From contig NZ_AP027142.1 in NCBI RefSeq assembly GCF_027925385.1, positions 2,090,001 to 2,154,000 on the forward strand: DNA of 64,000 nt, given 5' to 3'. The DNA is from Methylocystis iwaonis. Lineage in GTDB: Bacteria; Pseudomonadota; Alphaproteobacteria; Rhizobiales; Beijerinckiaceae. Positions within the stretch are counted from its first letter, which is position 1; every line of letters begins with the position of its first letter. Below the pieces are notes generated by a model. It ran no database searches and was not told the DNA's origin. It was given only the letters and a program-made list of their open reading frames with translations. This document shows positions 1 to 8,209 of this stretch, in pieces. The position numbers and the translations under genes were made by a program.

Positions 1-2
1 CC

Positions 3-1358
3 TTGCTGACGATGATCATGCTCTTGTCCTCGGTTTGGTTCGGCCTCGACTTCGCCGACCGGCTGGTGAGCCCGATCCGCACGCTTATCGCCGCGACTGA
101 TCAGGTTTCGGGCGGAAATCTCCAGGTGCAGGTGCAGGTCGATCGCGCCCATGGCGAGCTGGCGCGCCTCGGCGACGTCTTCAACAATATGACGACCGAG
201 CTGAACCTTCAGCAGAGCCGGTTGCTGGAGGCGAACCGGATCAACGACGAGCGGCGCGAATTCACCGAGGCCGTACTGGCTGGCGTGCCGGCGGCGGTTA
301 TGGGCGTCGACGCGGACGGGATCGTGACCGTCCTCAACCGGTCGGCCGAGGAATTGTCGCTCAACGACGCCAAGGGGCAGGCGACAGTCGGCGCCAATAT
401 CGCCGATGTCATGCCCGAAATCGCGCCGCTTCTTACCGACGCGCTCGAGCTTTTCCCGCGCGCGGTGCAGAGCCAGGTCACGATGAAGCGCGGGACAGCC
501 GAGCGGACCCTCAACATTCGCGTGACCTCGGCGCGCCGCGCCGAGGAAGGCGCGCCGAGCTTCGTCGTCACGCTCGACGACATTACCGACCTCGTCTCCG
601 CCCAGCGCACCTCCGCCTGGGCCGATGTCGCGCGCCGCATCGCCCATGAAATCAAGAATCCGCTGACGCCGATCCAGCTCTCCGCCGAGCGCCTCAAGCG
701 CAAATATGGCAAGCTGATTCAGGTGGACCGCGACGTGTTCGACCAATGTATCGACACGATTGTGCGGCAGGTAGACGACATCAAGCGCATGGTGGACGAG
801 TTCTCCTCCTTCGCCCGCATGCCCAAGGCGCGGCCGGCGCGTGACGACATCAGCGAATGCGCCCGGCAGGTCGCCTTCCTGATGCGGGTCGGCAATTCCG
901 ACGTCGACATCGTCGAAACCGAGCTGGCGGGGCCCGTCTATGCGCAATTCGACCGCCGGCTCCTCTCGCAGGCGCTGACGAATATCGTGAAGAACGCCAT
1001 AGAGGGGATCGCCGCCCGCGCGCCGCAGGACGCGGCCGAGAAGGGCAGGGTGGAAATCCGCCTGTCCGTGCGCGAGCGCATGGCGGAGATCGACGTCATC
1101 GACAATGGAAAAGGCTTCCCGGCGATCAACCGGCAACGTCTGTTGGAGCCTTACATGACGACGCGGTCGGACGGCACGGGGCTCGGTCTGCCCATTGTCG
1201 CCAAAATCATAGAAGATCACGGCGGCCGACTAGAGCTTCTCGACGCTCCCGTTGGGCGCGGGGCCTGCGTGCGGCTCGTCCTGCCGCTGGCGGACGCCGA
1301 CAAGGACAACACAAACCAGCCGGAAACGGCAAATTCCTCTGAAACGAGCGGGGCCTAA
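3..1358 (+). CDS. ntrY: NtrY sensor histidine kinase, C-terminal part (5' end outside window)
   Basis: Membrane histidine kinase of the NtrY/NtrX two-component pair, which links nitrogen and redox status to transcription. Only the last 451 or so residues are present; the N-terminal membrane segments lie upstream of the window. In order: a HAMP segment (about residues 10-65, PIRTLIAATDQVSGG), a PAS domain (about 85-190), the HisKA dimerisation helix with the phospho-acceptor in AHEIKNPLTP (about 215), and an HATPase domain with the N box NIVKNAIE, DNGKGF and GTGLGLPIV. This is the standard layout of the family. The stop TAA overlaps the ntrX start codon (TAATG), so the two genes are translationally coupled. 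The first in-frame TTG at position 3 is not a real start. Confidence 0.95.
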   Translation: MLTMIMLLSSVWFGLDFADRLVSPIRTLIAATDQVSGGNLQVQVQVDRAHGELARLGDVFNNMTTELNLQQSRLLEANRINDERREFTEAVLAGVPAAVMGVDADGIVTVLNRSAEELSLNDAKGQATVGANIADVMPEIAPLLTDALELFPRAVQSQVTMKRGTAERTLNIRVTSARRAEEGAPSFVVTLDDITDLVSAQRTSAWADVARRIAHEIKNPLTPIQLSAERLKRKYGKLIQVDRDVFDQCIDTIVRQVDDIKRMVDEFSSFARMPKARPARDDISECARQVAFLMRVGNSDVDIVETELAGPVYAQFDRRLLSQALTNIVKNAIEGIAARAPQDAAEKGRVEIRLSVRERMAEIDVIDNGKGFPAINRQRLLEPYMTTRSDGTGLGLPIVAKIIEDHGGRLELLDAPVGRGACVRLVLPLADADKDNTNQPETANSSETSGA

Positions 1359-2722
1359 TGGCAAGCGACATTCTGATTGTCGATGATGAGGAAGACATCC
1401 GCGAGCTCGTCGCGGGCATTCTGAGCGACGAGGGCCATGGAACGCGCACGGCCAAGGACGCCGATGAGGCGCTGGCGGCGATTGCCGCGCGTCGGCCGCA
1501 TCTCGTCTTCCTGGATATCTGGCTGCAGGGCTCGCGGCTCGACGGGCTGCAGGTGCTGGAGCAGATCCAGAAGCAGCACAAAGGGCTGCCGGTGGTCATG
1601 ATTTCCGGCCACGGCAATATCGAGACGGCCGTCAGCGCGATCAAAATCGGCGCCTATGACTTCATCGAGAAGCCCTTCAAGGCGGATCGTCTGGTTCTGG
1701 TCGCCGAGCGCGCGCTGGAGGCTTACCAGCTCAGGCGCGAAATCTCGGCGCTGCGCCAGAGGGCAGGGGCCTTCGACCGGATCGTCGGCTCGTCGCCGCC
1801 GGCGCATCAGCTTCAGCAGCTCATCGCGCGGGTCGCGCCTGTGAATTCTCGCGTGCTGATCATGGGCGCGCCGGGCGCCGGCAAGGAGCTCGCCGCCCGT
1901 TGCATCCATGAGGCGTCCCAGCGCGCGGATGGGCCTTTCGTGGTCATCAGCTCGGCGACCATCACGCCAGAGAATATGGAGATCGAGCTTTTCGGCCGCG
2001 AAGGGCCGGACGGCGAGCGCAAGATCGGCGCGCTGGAAGAGGCCCATGGCGGCACGCTCTTCCTCGACGAGATCGCCGACATGCCCAAGGACACGCAGGC
2101 CAAGATCCTGCGGGTGCTCGTCGACCAGACCTTCCAGCGCGTCGGCGGGTCGACCAAGGTCCAGGTGGACGTTCGCGTGATCTCGTCTTCGGCCCGCGAT
2201 CTCGCCTCCGCGATCGAGGAAGGGACGCTGCGCGAGGATCTCTTCCATCGACTTGCGGTTGTGCCGGTCCGCGTGCCGTCGCTGGCCGAGCGCCGGGAGG
2301 ATATTCCTGCCCTCATCGAGTATTTCATGGAGAGCCTGTCGCTCGCGGCGGGCTTGCCGCGGCGCAAAATCGCCGAGGACGCCCTTGCCGTGCTCCAACT
2401 GCACGACTGGCCAGGGAACATCCGGCAACTCAAAAACAATGTCGAACGGCTGATGATCCTGACCGCCGGCGAGCCCGGCGCCGTGATCACCGCGGACATG
2501 CTGCCGGCCGATGTCGGGGAGCTGGTGCCCGCCACCCCCGCCGGCGTGAGGGGTGAAAAGCTGATGAGCCTCCCGCTGCGAGAGGCGCGCGAAGTCTTCG
2601 AACGGGAATATCTGGTGGCGCAGTTGAACCGCTTCTCCGGCAATATTTCGCGCACCGCGGAGTTCATCGGAATGGAGAGGTCGGCCCTCCACAGGAAGTT
2701 GAAGTCGCTCTCAATTGAGTAG
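1358..2722 (+). CDS. ntrX: NtrX sigma-54-type response regulator lacking the GAFTGA loop
   Basis: Response regulator partner of NtrY, 454 aa. Receiver domain at residues 1-120 (acidic pocket DDEED, phospho-acceptor Asp in FLDIW, Lys in EKPF). AAA+ domain at about 140-370 with Walker A GAPGAGKE and Walker B GTLFLDEIADM. C-terminal Fis-type helix-turn-helix (about 415-452, NISRTAEFIGMERSALHRKL). Between ELFGRE and GALEEAHGG, where sigma-54 activators carry GAFTGA, there is only GPDGERKI, so the sigma-54-contacting loop is missing. From memory, alphaproteobacterial NtrX proteins share this. It suggests that NtrX does not activate sigma-54 polymerase in the usual way. It starts inside the ntrY stop codon. 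Confidence 0.95.
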   Translation: MASDILIVDDEEDIRELVAGILSDEGHGTRTAKDADEALAAIAARRPHLVFLDIWLQGSRLDGLQVLEQIQKQHKGLPVVMISGHGNIETAVSAIKIGAYDFIEKPFKADRLVLVAERALEAYQLRREISALRQRAGAFDRIVGSSPPAHQLQQLIARVAPVNSRVLIMGAPGAGKELAARCIHEASQRADGPFVVISSATITPENMEIELFGREGPDGERKIGALEEAHGGTLFLDEIADMPKDTQAKILRVLVDQTFQRVGGSTKVQVDVRVISSSARDLASAIEEGTLREDLFHRLAVVPVRVPSLAERREDIPALIEYFMESLSLAAGLPRRKIAEDALAVLQLHDWPGNIRQLKNNVERLMILTAGEPGAVITADMLPADVGELVPATPAGVRGEKLMSLPLREAREVFEREYLVAQLNRFSGNISRTAEFIGMERSALHRKLKSLSIE

Positions 2723-3303
2723 TTATTTCAGATAATTATGACTTAATGTTCATGCTTTACTTTAGGGTTATCTGCGGCTTCCGAAGCGGGCTGGCCGACG
2801 GCCCGCATTCGCAGGGACTCACCGCCGTCATTGCGAGGAGACGGAGCCGACGAAGCAATCCAGGGCCGCATCGCCGCCCTGGATTGCTTCGCTTCGCTCG
2901 CAATGACGGGCTCAGTAAAACGAGCGCTCTTGTGGACGGTTGCGCTGCACAATTGCGCCTCCCTTAATTGCCCCGGCGCGGCCCGAGCGCCCCGGCTCGT
3001 CATTCGGGCCCTCGGTAACGCCGTCGGGTGGCGGACAGGGGGAGCGCTGCTTCGAGTTCATCCAGACCAAGCGAATGCTACACGCTTTGGTTGCGCAAAC
3101 GCATCGAAAGCCATTACTGAAGCAATCGCCCAAGCGCCAGCGTGGCCGATAGCGGTGGCTAACTTCGGCTCCATTCGACTTCCGCCTTGCGCGAAAACTT
3201 TCGAGGGGTTCTAATGGCGGCGCGGCGACCGAACTAAAAATCATAAACCGCGGGGGGCGGCGTCATACCGCTCGGCTCAACAAGATAAAGAACAGGACAG
3301 CCG
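2723..3303. other. ntrX-hfq intergenic region, no convincing gene
   Basis: This 581-base gap contains one R1 palindromic repeat (2822-2911) followed by a remnant of an R2 repeat (about 2912-2936, resembling AAAACGAGCGCTCTTGTGG). Short open frames on both strands show no recognisable domain or signal peptide and look like chance frames in GC-rich DNA. The last 100 bases should hold the hfq promoter, but I do not see a clear -35/-10 pair. In other Rhizobiales this interval can carry trkA or an aminotransferase gene; neither is here. Confidence 0.6.
2822..2936 (+). repeat. R1 palindromic repeat with R2 remnant
   Basis: Arms GTCATTGCGAGG and CTCGCAATGAC enclose GAAGCAATCCAGGGC and its inverse GCCCTGGATTGCTTC, giving a long imperfect hairpin. 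The 3' flank AAAACGAGCGCTCTTGTGG matches the interior of the R2 family found elsewhere in the window, so this is probably the residue of a nested R2-R1 unit. Confidence 0.85.
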
Positions 3304-3564
3304 ATGTCGTCGGAGCGTTCGCAAAATCTGCAAGATACATTTCTGAATTTCGTCCGAAAAAACAAGGTTCCGCTCACTATCTACCTCGTCAACGGCGTCA
3401 AGCTTCAGGGTATTGTCACCTGGTTCGACAATTTCTGCCTGCTGCTGCGTCGTGATGGCCACTCGCAATTGGTCTACAAGCACGCCATATCGACGATTAT
3501 GCCCGGGCATCCGATCCAGATGTTCGAACCGGCGGAAGACGAGGGCGTGGAGAAGCAAAGATAA
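3304..3564 (+). CDS. hfq: RNA chaperone Hfq
   Basis: Sm-like hexameric RNA chaperone that pairs small RNAs with mRNAs. 86 aa, a normal length for alphaproteobacteria. The Sm1 motif ([19 protein letters not shown], residues about 8-26) and the Sm2 motif ([10 protein letters not shown], about 59-68) are both present, with the proximal-site residues in VNGVKLQG and [18 protein letters not shown] lies directly before the ATG and gives a ribosome binding site. hflX follows after 5 bases, the classical hfq-hflX pair, so co-transcription is expected. Confidence 0.98.
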   Translation: MSSERSQNLQDTFLNFVRKNKVPLTIYLVNGVKLQGIVTWFDNFCLLLRRDGHSQLVYKHAISTIMPGHPIQMFEPAEDEGVEKQR

Positions 3565-3569
3565 GCGGA

Positions 3570-4910
3570 TTGATCGGCGAAGTATCAGTTGAAGAACGCG
3601 CGCTCGGTGAGGACCGTACGCGCGCGGTCGTCGTCGGGCCCTATCTCTCGCGCGGTCCGGCGGCGCTTTCTCGTGATCCCCAGGCCCGGCTCGCTGAGGC
3701 GGTCGGTCTCGCGCAGGCGATCGACCTCGATATTGTGGGCGAGCTTCCTGTGGCTTTGAACGAGGTTCGGCCAGCGACCTACCTCGGGAAGGGCAAGGTC
3801 GAGGAAATCGCCGAGACGGTGAAGGCGCAAGAGGCGGGCCTCGTGAGCATGGATTGCCAGCTCTCGCCCGTGCAGCAGCGCAACCTTGAAAAGGCCTGGG
3901 GCGCGAAGGTCATCGATCGCACCGGCCTCATTCTGGAGATCTTCGGCCAGCGCGCCCGCACCAAGGAGGGCGCGCTGCAGGTCGAGCTCGCGCATCTCGC
4001 TTACCAGAAATCCCGCCTGGTGCGGTCGTGGACCCACCTTGAACGTCAGCGCGGCGGCTTCGGCTTCCTTGGCGGTCCCGGCGAGACGCAGATCGAAACC
4101 GACCGCCGGCTCATCGAAGAGCGCATGCGCCGCATCGAGCAGGACCTCGACAAGGTGAAGCGCACCCGCGGCCTGCATCGCAAGACTAGGCGGGAGGTTC
4201 CCTATCCCGTCGTCGCCCTCGTCGGCTACACCAACGCCGGAAAGTCCACGCTCTTCAATCGGCTGACCAAGGCCGAGGTGCTCGCGCAGGATATGCTGTT
4301 TGCGACCCTCGATCCCACGCTGCGGCAAATTCGTTTGCCGCATGGCGCGCGCGTCCTGCTCTCCGACACGGTCGGTTTCATCTCGGACCTGCCGACCATG
4401 CTGGTCTCCGCCTTTCGCGCCACGCTGGAGGAAGTGACCCTTGCAGATGTGATCCTGCATGTTCGCGATGTCTCCCATGAGGACTCGGAAGCGCAGGCGC
4501 GCGATGTCGAGACGATCCTGGAGGAGCTGGGCCTCAAGGGCGAAGCCGAGGGGCGGATCGTCGAGGTCTGGAACAAGATCGATGGGCTTGAGCCCGAGCG
4601 GCTCGAAGCCATGCGCCTCGCCGCGCGCGGCTTTGATCCGCGCCGCCGCCCGGCGCTGGTCTCGGCGCTGACAGGCGAGGGGCTCGACGATCTCCTGGCG
4701 CGCATCGAGACCTTGCTTGCCGAGAGCCGCGTGACGCTCGCGCTGGAGATTTCTCCGGAAGACGGGCAGGGGCTCGCCTGGCTCCATGCCCATGCCGAGG
4801 TCCTCTCCCGCGAGACGAAGGAGGACGGCGGCTCCCGCCTCACAGTGCGCGTTGCGCCGGAGCGCCTGGACGAGGTAAGACGGCGCTATTCATCAGCCTT
4901 GCGAACATAA
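3570..4910 (+). CDS. hflX: GTPase HflX (ribosome-associated)
   Basis: Ribosome-splitting GTPase of the Obg-HflX class, 446 aa. The N-terminal HflX-specific domain (about 20-190) ends in the Gly-rich GGFGFLGGPGETQIE. The G domain follows with P-loop GYTNAGKST (about 217), DTVGFI (G3) and NKID (G4), then a C-terminal subdomain. The start is taken as TTG at 3570 because no ATG or GTG occurs in frame before the conserved region; the spacing to hfq supports this. It is probably translated from the hfq message. Confidence 0.95.
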   Translation: MIGEVSVEERALGEDRTRAVVVGPYLSRGPAALSRDPQARLAEAVGLAQAIDLDIVGELPVALNEVRPATYLGKGKVEEIAETVKAQEAGLVSMDCQLSPVQQRNLEKAWGAKVIDRTGLILEIFGQRARTKEGALQVELAHLAYQKSRLVRSWTHLERQRGGFGFLGGPGETQIETDRRLIEERMRRIEQDLDKVKRTRGLHRKTRREVPYPVVALVGYTNAGKSTLFNRLTKAEVLAQDMLFATLDPTLRQIRLPHGARVLLSDTVGFISDLPTMLVSAFRATLEEVTLADVILHVRDVSHEDSEAQARDVETILEELGLKGEAEGRIVEVWNKIDGLEPERLEAMRLAARGFDPRRRPALVSALTGEGLDDLLARIETLLAESRVTLALEISPEDGQGLAWLHAHAEVLSRETKEDGGSRLTVRVAPERLDEVRRRYSSALRT

Positions 4911-4922
4911 GACCTTAGCGCC

Positions 4923-5243
4923 ATGCACTGGTTCTACCTTGCGATTGCGATCCTCTCCGAGGTCGCGGCCTCCACGGCGTTGCCGGCGGCCCAAGGCTTC
5001 CGTAATCCGCTGCCGTCGCTTGCCGTCGTCGCCGGCTATGCGACGGCTTTCTATTTCCTGTCGTTGACGCTGGAAGACATCCCGCTGGGGGTGGCCTATG
5101 CGGTTTGGTCGGGCGTCGGCCTCGCGCTGGTTTCCGTGGCCGGCTGGGTCATTTATCGCCAGAGCCTGGGTTCGGTGGAGATCGCGGGCATCCTGTTGAT
5201 AGGATTAGGAATTATCGTTTTGAAATTTGGCGGCGGCCATTGA
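4923..5243 (+). CDS. Small multidrug resistance (EmrE-type) transporter
   Basis: 106-aa inner-membrane protein with four predicted transmembrane helices, the length and layout of the SMR family. The essential membrane glutamate (EmrE E14) is present in LAIAILSEVAAST (residue 13). The signature AYAVWSGVGLALV also matches EmrE. Family members exchange protons for cationic aromatic drugs, quaternary ammonium compounds or guanidinium; the substrate cannot be told from the sequence. It begins 12 bases after hflX, so it may be read from the same transcript. Confidence 0.9.
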   Translation: MHWFYLAIAILSEVAASTALPAAQGFRNPLPSLAVVAGYATAFYFLSLTLEDIPLGVAYAVWSGVGLALVSVAGWVIYRQSLGSVEIAGILLIGLGIIVLKFGGGH

Positions 5244-5253
5244 AGTCATAATC

Positions 5254-5413
5254 TGCTTCATTGGTTTAGTGTCATTCCCGACGCTCGCGAAGCGAGCGAT
5301 CGGGAATCCAGAGCAAAAGCCGCAACGCTTTTTGTGGCTCTGGATTCCCGGTCGGGCTTGCCCGCTGGGAATGACCATTCCCGATGCGCGCTGTTCAACC
5401 GGAAATGGGCGTC
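5254..5413 (+). repeat. R2 palindromic repeat, near full length
   Basis: Left tail TGCTTCATTGGTTTAGTGTC, left arm CATTCCCGACGCTCGCGAAG, centre GGGAATCCAGAGC facing GCTCTGGATTCCC, right arm GCTGGGAATGAC, then a degenerate right tail GCTGTTCAACCGGAAATGG. It lies between the convergent emrE-like and cytochrome b561 genes, where the hairpin could also act as a transcription barrier. Confidence 0.85.
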
Positions 5414-5966
5414 ATTCGAAAACCGCCGGCAACATGCGCTTCAATGTCCGGTCTTTCAGCACATGGTGATGCGCGATGGCCGCTGCGGCGTGCAGCGCCG
5501 CCACTATCATCAGCGTATGCGCCAGGAACTCGTGGATTTCCTTGTAAGAGTGCTTCAGCTCGCGATTTTTGACCCAGGGAGATGAAATCTCCGAGAGGCC
5601 GAAGAGCGGCAGCGCCTCGCCGCTATGGAAGAGCGTCAGCACGCCGACGACGGGAACGGCGAGCAGCAGCCCATAGATGGCGAGATGGCCGAGCTTCGTC
5701 GCCAGTTCACCGGCCGTTCCGAAGCGCGTGGGCTCGAGGGGCGGCGCAGGGGCGATGAAGCGCCAGACGATCCTCAGGACGAGCAGCAGCACGACCAGTT
5801 CGCCCAGGATCACATGAACGAACTCGCCCATATGGCGGATCGAGCCCTTTGGCAGATCGTCGCCGACAACGCCGAGAATCCAGGCGCCTGCGACGCATAA
5901 AACGGTGAGCCAATGAAAGAGCTGCGACGGCGGGCTGTAACGTGATGGGTTCGAGGCAATGGACAT
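5412..5966 (-). CDS. Cytochrome b561 family protein
   Basis: Four-helix inner-membrane b-type cytochrome of the bacterial b561 (CybB/YodB) family, about 184 aa. Candidate haem ligands are in the first helix (LFHWLTVL), at the second helix (GEFVHVILGE) and in the last helix pair (HEFLAHTLMI and LHAAAAIAHHH). The family passes electrons between quinol and periplasmic partners. I place the start at the second in-frame ATG (MSIASNPSRY), because the first helix then begins after about 15 residues as usual; an upstream ATG at 5984 is possible. It is convergent with the emrE-like gene across an R2 repeat. Confidence 0.88.
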   Translation of the reverse strand: MSIASNPSRYSPPSQLFHWLTVLCVAGAWILGVVGDDLPKGSIRHMGEFVHVILGELVVLLLVLRIVWRFIAPAPPLEPTRFGTAGELATKLGHLAIYGLLLAVPVVGVLTLFHSGEALPLFGLSEISSPWVKNRELKHSYKEIHEFLAHTLMIVAALHAAAAIAHHHVLKDRTLKRMLPAVFE

Positions 5967-6023
5967 GGTACAGATGGCCTCCATGGTAGTCAGCGTGACC
6001 TTAGCGCCGTTGAAGGCTCCAAA

Positions 6024-6863
6024 TTAAGGCACATCCGCCGCCTTTGGCGCGGCGCCGGCCTTTGCCCCTTTTTCCAGTTGCTTCGCCTCGCTCCAGAGCG
6101 CCTCCATTTCATCCAGAGACGCCGCCTCCGCGGACGAGCCCATCTCCGACAGGCGCCTTTCGATATGGTGGAATCGACGTTCGAATTTGGCGTTGGCGCC
6201 CCGTAGCGCCTGTTCTGGATCGACCTTGGCGTGACGCGCGAGATTGGTGACGACGAAAAGAAGATCGCCGATCTCCTCTTCCAGAGATTTGGGGTCGAGG
6301 TCCGGCCGGCGCAATTCCTCGGCGACTTCCTCGGTCTCTTCGCGGATCTTCCCCATGACATGCGCGGCGTCGTTCCAATCGAAACCGACTTTCGACGCCT
6401 TCTGCTGCAGCTTCACCGCCCGCGTGAGCGCAGGCAGGGCGAGGGGGACGCCATCGAGCAGGCTCGCGGGAGCAGGGGCGCCTTTCGCCGCCTTCTCCGC
6501 CGCCTTGATGTCGTTCCATTGCGCCGTCACGCCCTCGGGCGTCAGCGATTCGCCCGCTTCGAAGACATGCGGATGGCGGCGGATAAGCTTGTCGCAAATG
6601 GCGCCGACGACGTCGGGGAAGGCGAAAGCGTCCTGCTCTTGGGCGATGCGGGAATGAAAGACCACCTGGAGCAGCAGGTCTCCTAATTCATCTTTCAAAT
6701 CGCCAAGGTCGCCCGATTCGATGGCGTCGACGACCTCATAGGCCTCCTCGATCGTATAGGGAGCGATGGAGCGGAAATCCTGCTCGAGGTCCCAGGGGCA
6801 ACCGGTCCCGGGGGTGCGGAGCGCCGCCATGATCTCGATAAGACGCGCAATGTCGCCGGACAT
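6024..6863 (-). CDS. mazG: Nucleoside triphosphate pyrophosphohydrolase MazG
   Basis: Hydrolyses NTPs to NMP and pyrophosphate and cleans the nucleotide pool. 279 aa with two MazG domains: the N-terminal one with EEAYEVVDAI and DELGDLLLQVVFHSRI (about residues 35-85), the C-terminal one with EETEEVAEEL and EEIGDLLFVV (about 175-225). The EExxE and ExxD metal-binding motifs are intact in both. The C-terminus is rich in Ala and Lys and looks disordered. It is a monocistronic minus-strand gene downstream of the cold-shock gene, separated from it by a terminator. Confidence 0.95.
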   Translation of the reverse strand: MSGDIARLIEIMAALRTPGTGCPWDLEQDFRSIAPYTIEEAYEVVDAIESGDLGDLKDELGDLLLQVVFHSRIAQEQDAFAFPDVVGAICDKLIRRHPHVFEAGESLTPEGVTAQWNDIKAAEKAAKGAPAPASLLDGVPLALPALTRAVKLQQKASKVGFDWNDAAHVMGKIREETEEVAEELRRPDLDPKSLEEEIGDLLFVVTNLARHAKVDPEQALRGANAKFERRFHHIERRLSEMGSSAEAASLDEMEALWSEAKQLEKGAKAGAAPKAADVP

Positions 6864-6884
6864 CAGGGGGAGATCCTCTGGAGC

Positions 6885-6925
6885 AAAAGAAAACGCCGCG
6901 CGCCCGGAGGGGCGACGCGGCGTCT
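6885..6925 (-). terminator. Rho-independent terminator of the cold-shock gene
   Basis: On the minus strand the stem pairs ACGCCGCGTCGCCC with GGGCGCGCGGCGT around a short CTCC loop and is followed by a T-rich run (TTTTCTTTT). It lies between the cold-shock gene stop (6944) and the mazG start (6863), so mazG should have its own promoter or depend on read-through. Confidence 0.85.
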
Positions 6926-6943
6926 GATCAGATTGCCGGGACG

Positions 6944-7615
6944 TTAGTCCAGAGCAATGGAGAGGGCTTCACGACCCTTCGCGGTGTCGACGACCTGCAT
7001 GGTCACCGGCTGGCCTTCGAGCAGGCGGTTCACGCCCGAGGGACCGAGGATCGAGATATGGACGAAGACGTCCTTGCCGCCGTCGTTCGACTGGACGAAG
7101 CCGAAACCCTTGGTCTCGTCGAACCATTTGACCTTGCCGGAGACCGGCACGGCGCTCGACGGATCAGGCGCCTGGCGACGGGGAGGACGGGGGCTGTCGA
7201 AGCCGCCGCCGCCGCTGCGCGGGGGCGGAGGAGCGCGCTCGGCGGCGCCGGCGAGGTCGACGTCGAGAATGCGGGAGACCTGCTGGCCCTTGACCGAGCT
7301 GGTCACCACGACCTGCAGCTTCGCGCCGGGCGGAAGCGTCTCATAGCCAGCCGCCTGGACCGCGCCGATGTGGAGGAACGCGTCGCCCGTGCCATTGGCC
7401 AGCTCGACAAAGCCGAAGCCCTTGTCCGACTTGAACCATTTCACGACGGCGTCGACGGACGGCTCGTTCATCATCGGGGGCGCCGCATCCGGGAATCCGC
7501 CGCCGCCGAAGGGCGACCTCGGAGCGCGACTGGGCCGCGGCGCGTCATAGCCAAACGGACCATCGTCGTCGAACCCACGCTTACGGGGTCCCCGGAAATC
7601 TCTACCTTTGCTCAT
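6944..7615 (-). CDS. Tandem cold-shock domain protein
   Basis: 223-aa nucleic-acid-binding protein with two cold-shock domains. The first (about residues 55-120) has VKWFKSDKGFGFV and DAFLHI; the second (about 155-222) has GKVKWFDETKGFGFV and DVFVHISIL. Both keep the RNP1 and RNP2 aromatic residues. The N-terminus and the linker are Arg/Gly/Pro-rich and probably disordered. Double-CSD proteins of this size are typical of alphaproteobacteria. The start at 7615 (MSKGRDF) was chosen because AGCAGGTAG lies just upstream; an in-frame start further upstream adds 20 residues without a matching RBS. Confidence 0.93.
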   Translation of the reverse strand: MSKGRDFRGPRKRGFDDDGPFGYDAPRPSRAPRSPFGGGGFPDAAPPMMNEPSVDAVVKWFKSDKGFGFVELANGTGDAFLHIGAVQAAGYETLPPGAKLQVVVTSSVKGQQVSRILDVDLAGAAERAPPPPRSGGGGFDSPRPPRRQAPDPSSAVPVSGKVKWFDETKGFGFVQSNDGGKDVFVHISILGPSGVNRLLEGQPVTMQVVDTAKGREALSIALD

Positions 7616-8209
7616 GTCTACCTGCTCGTCTCCGCCAAAAAAGGCAAGACTCTTATGCCAAACGCGTGCGCCCAAGCAGAACCGTTCGGACGCGCAAAAT
7701 GCGTCCGCTCGGAAAGGATGGGATGTTGCCAGTTGAATGCCATATAGTCCCGCGCAACAGGGCTTTTAGCAGATTTCAGGCCGTTCTGGCCAGAGATTTT
7801 CGTGGCCCCATCGAAAAAACCAAAGAACTGCCGCGCTCGGGCTGGGGCAATCGGCCGTTTTTTCAGAGGTTTCATTCGCGCGCGCCATGGCCGCGGAAGC
7901 CGCCACGTTTCTGAACCTTCGCCGCTACGGACGCACAGCAGCGCTCGGCGGTTCGCGCGCGGGCAGCAAATTGCCCGCAGATCAACCCGGCTGATTCTTC
8001 GAGGCGAGTCGGACTGGAAGGGCATGGCGTTCGGGACTGACCGCAGCATCAATTCGCATAATCGATATTATGGAACTAAAACCGACGATCGGGCGGGCCC
8101 AGTCTTGGAACGACAAAGCCGACAAGAACGCGTCTCGAAAGTAACATGCCGCCGCGCCATGGGCGCCGATTTCTGGAAACATGGCAAATTCGCCCCAAAT
8201 GCAGAGCTG
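7616..8209. other. Intergenic region upstream of the cold-shock gene
   Basis: Nearly 600 bases without a credible gene. It should hold the promoter and probably a long 5' leader of the cold-shock gene. A small hairpin (CGGACGC and GCGTCCG, 7687-7707) lies about 75 bases upstream of the start codon. The short open frames are Arg-rich chance frames. The frameshifted hydrolase tail begins at 8210. Confidence 0.5.

Noticed and set aside
2743..3244. Several small ORFs between ntrX and hfq.
   Set aside because: They include the R1 repeat in translation and have no family resemblance.
7743..7758. A 16-base match TATAGTCCCGCGCAAC shared with the hemC promoter region at 19734-19749, suggesting a promoter or small RNA at 7743.
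   Set aside because: No -35 element at a proper distance and no downstream ORF; a single 16-mer match in 64 kb of GC-rich DNA can be chance.
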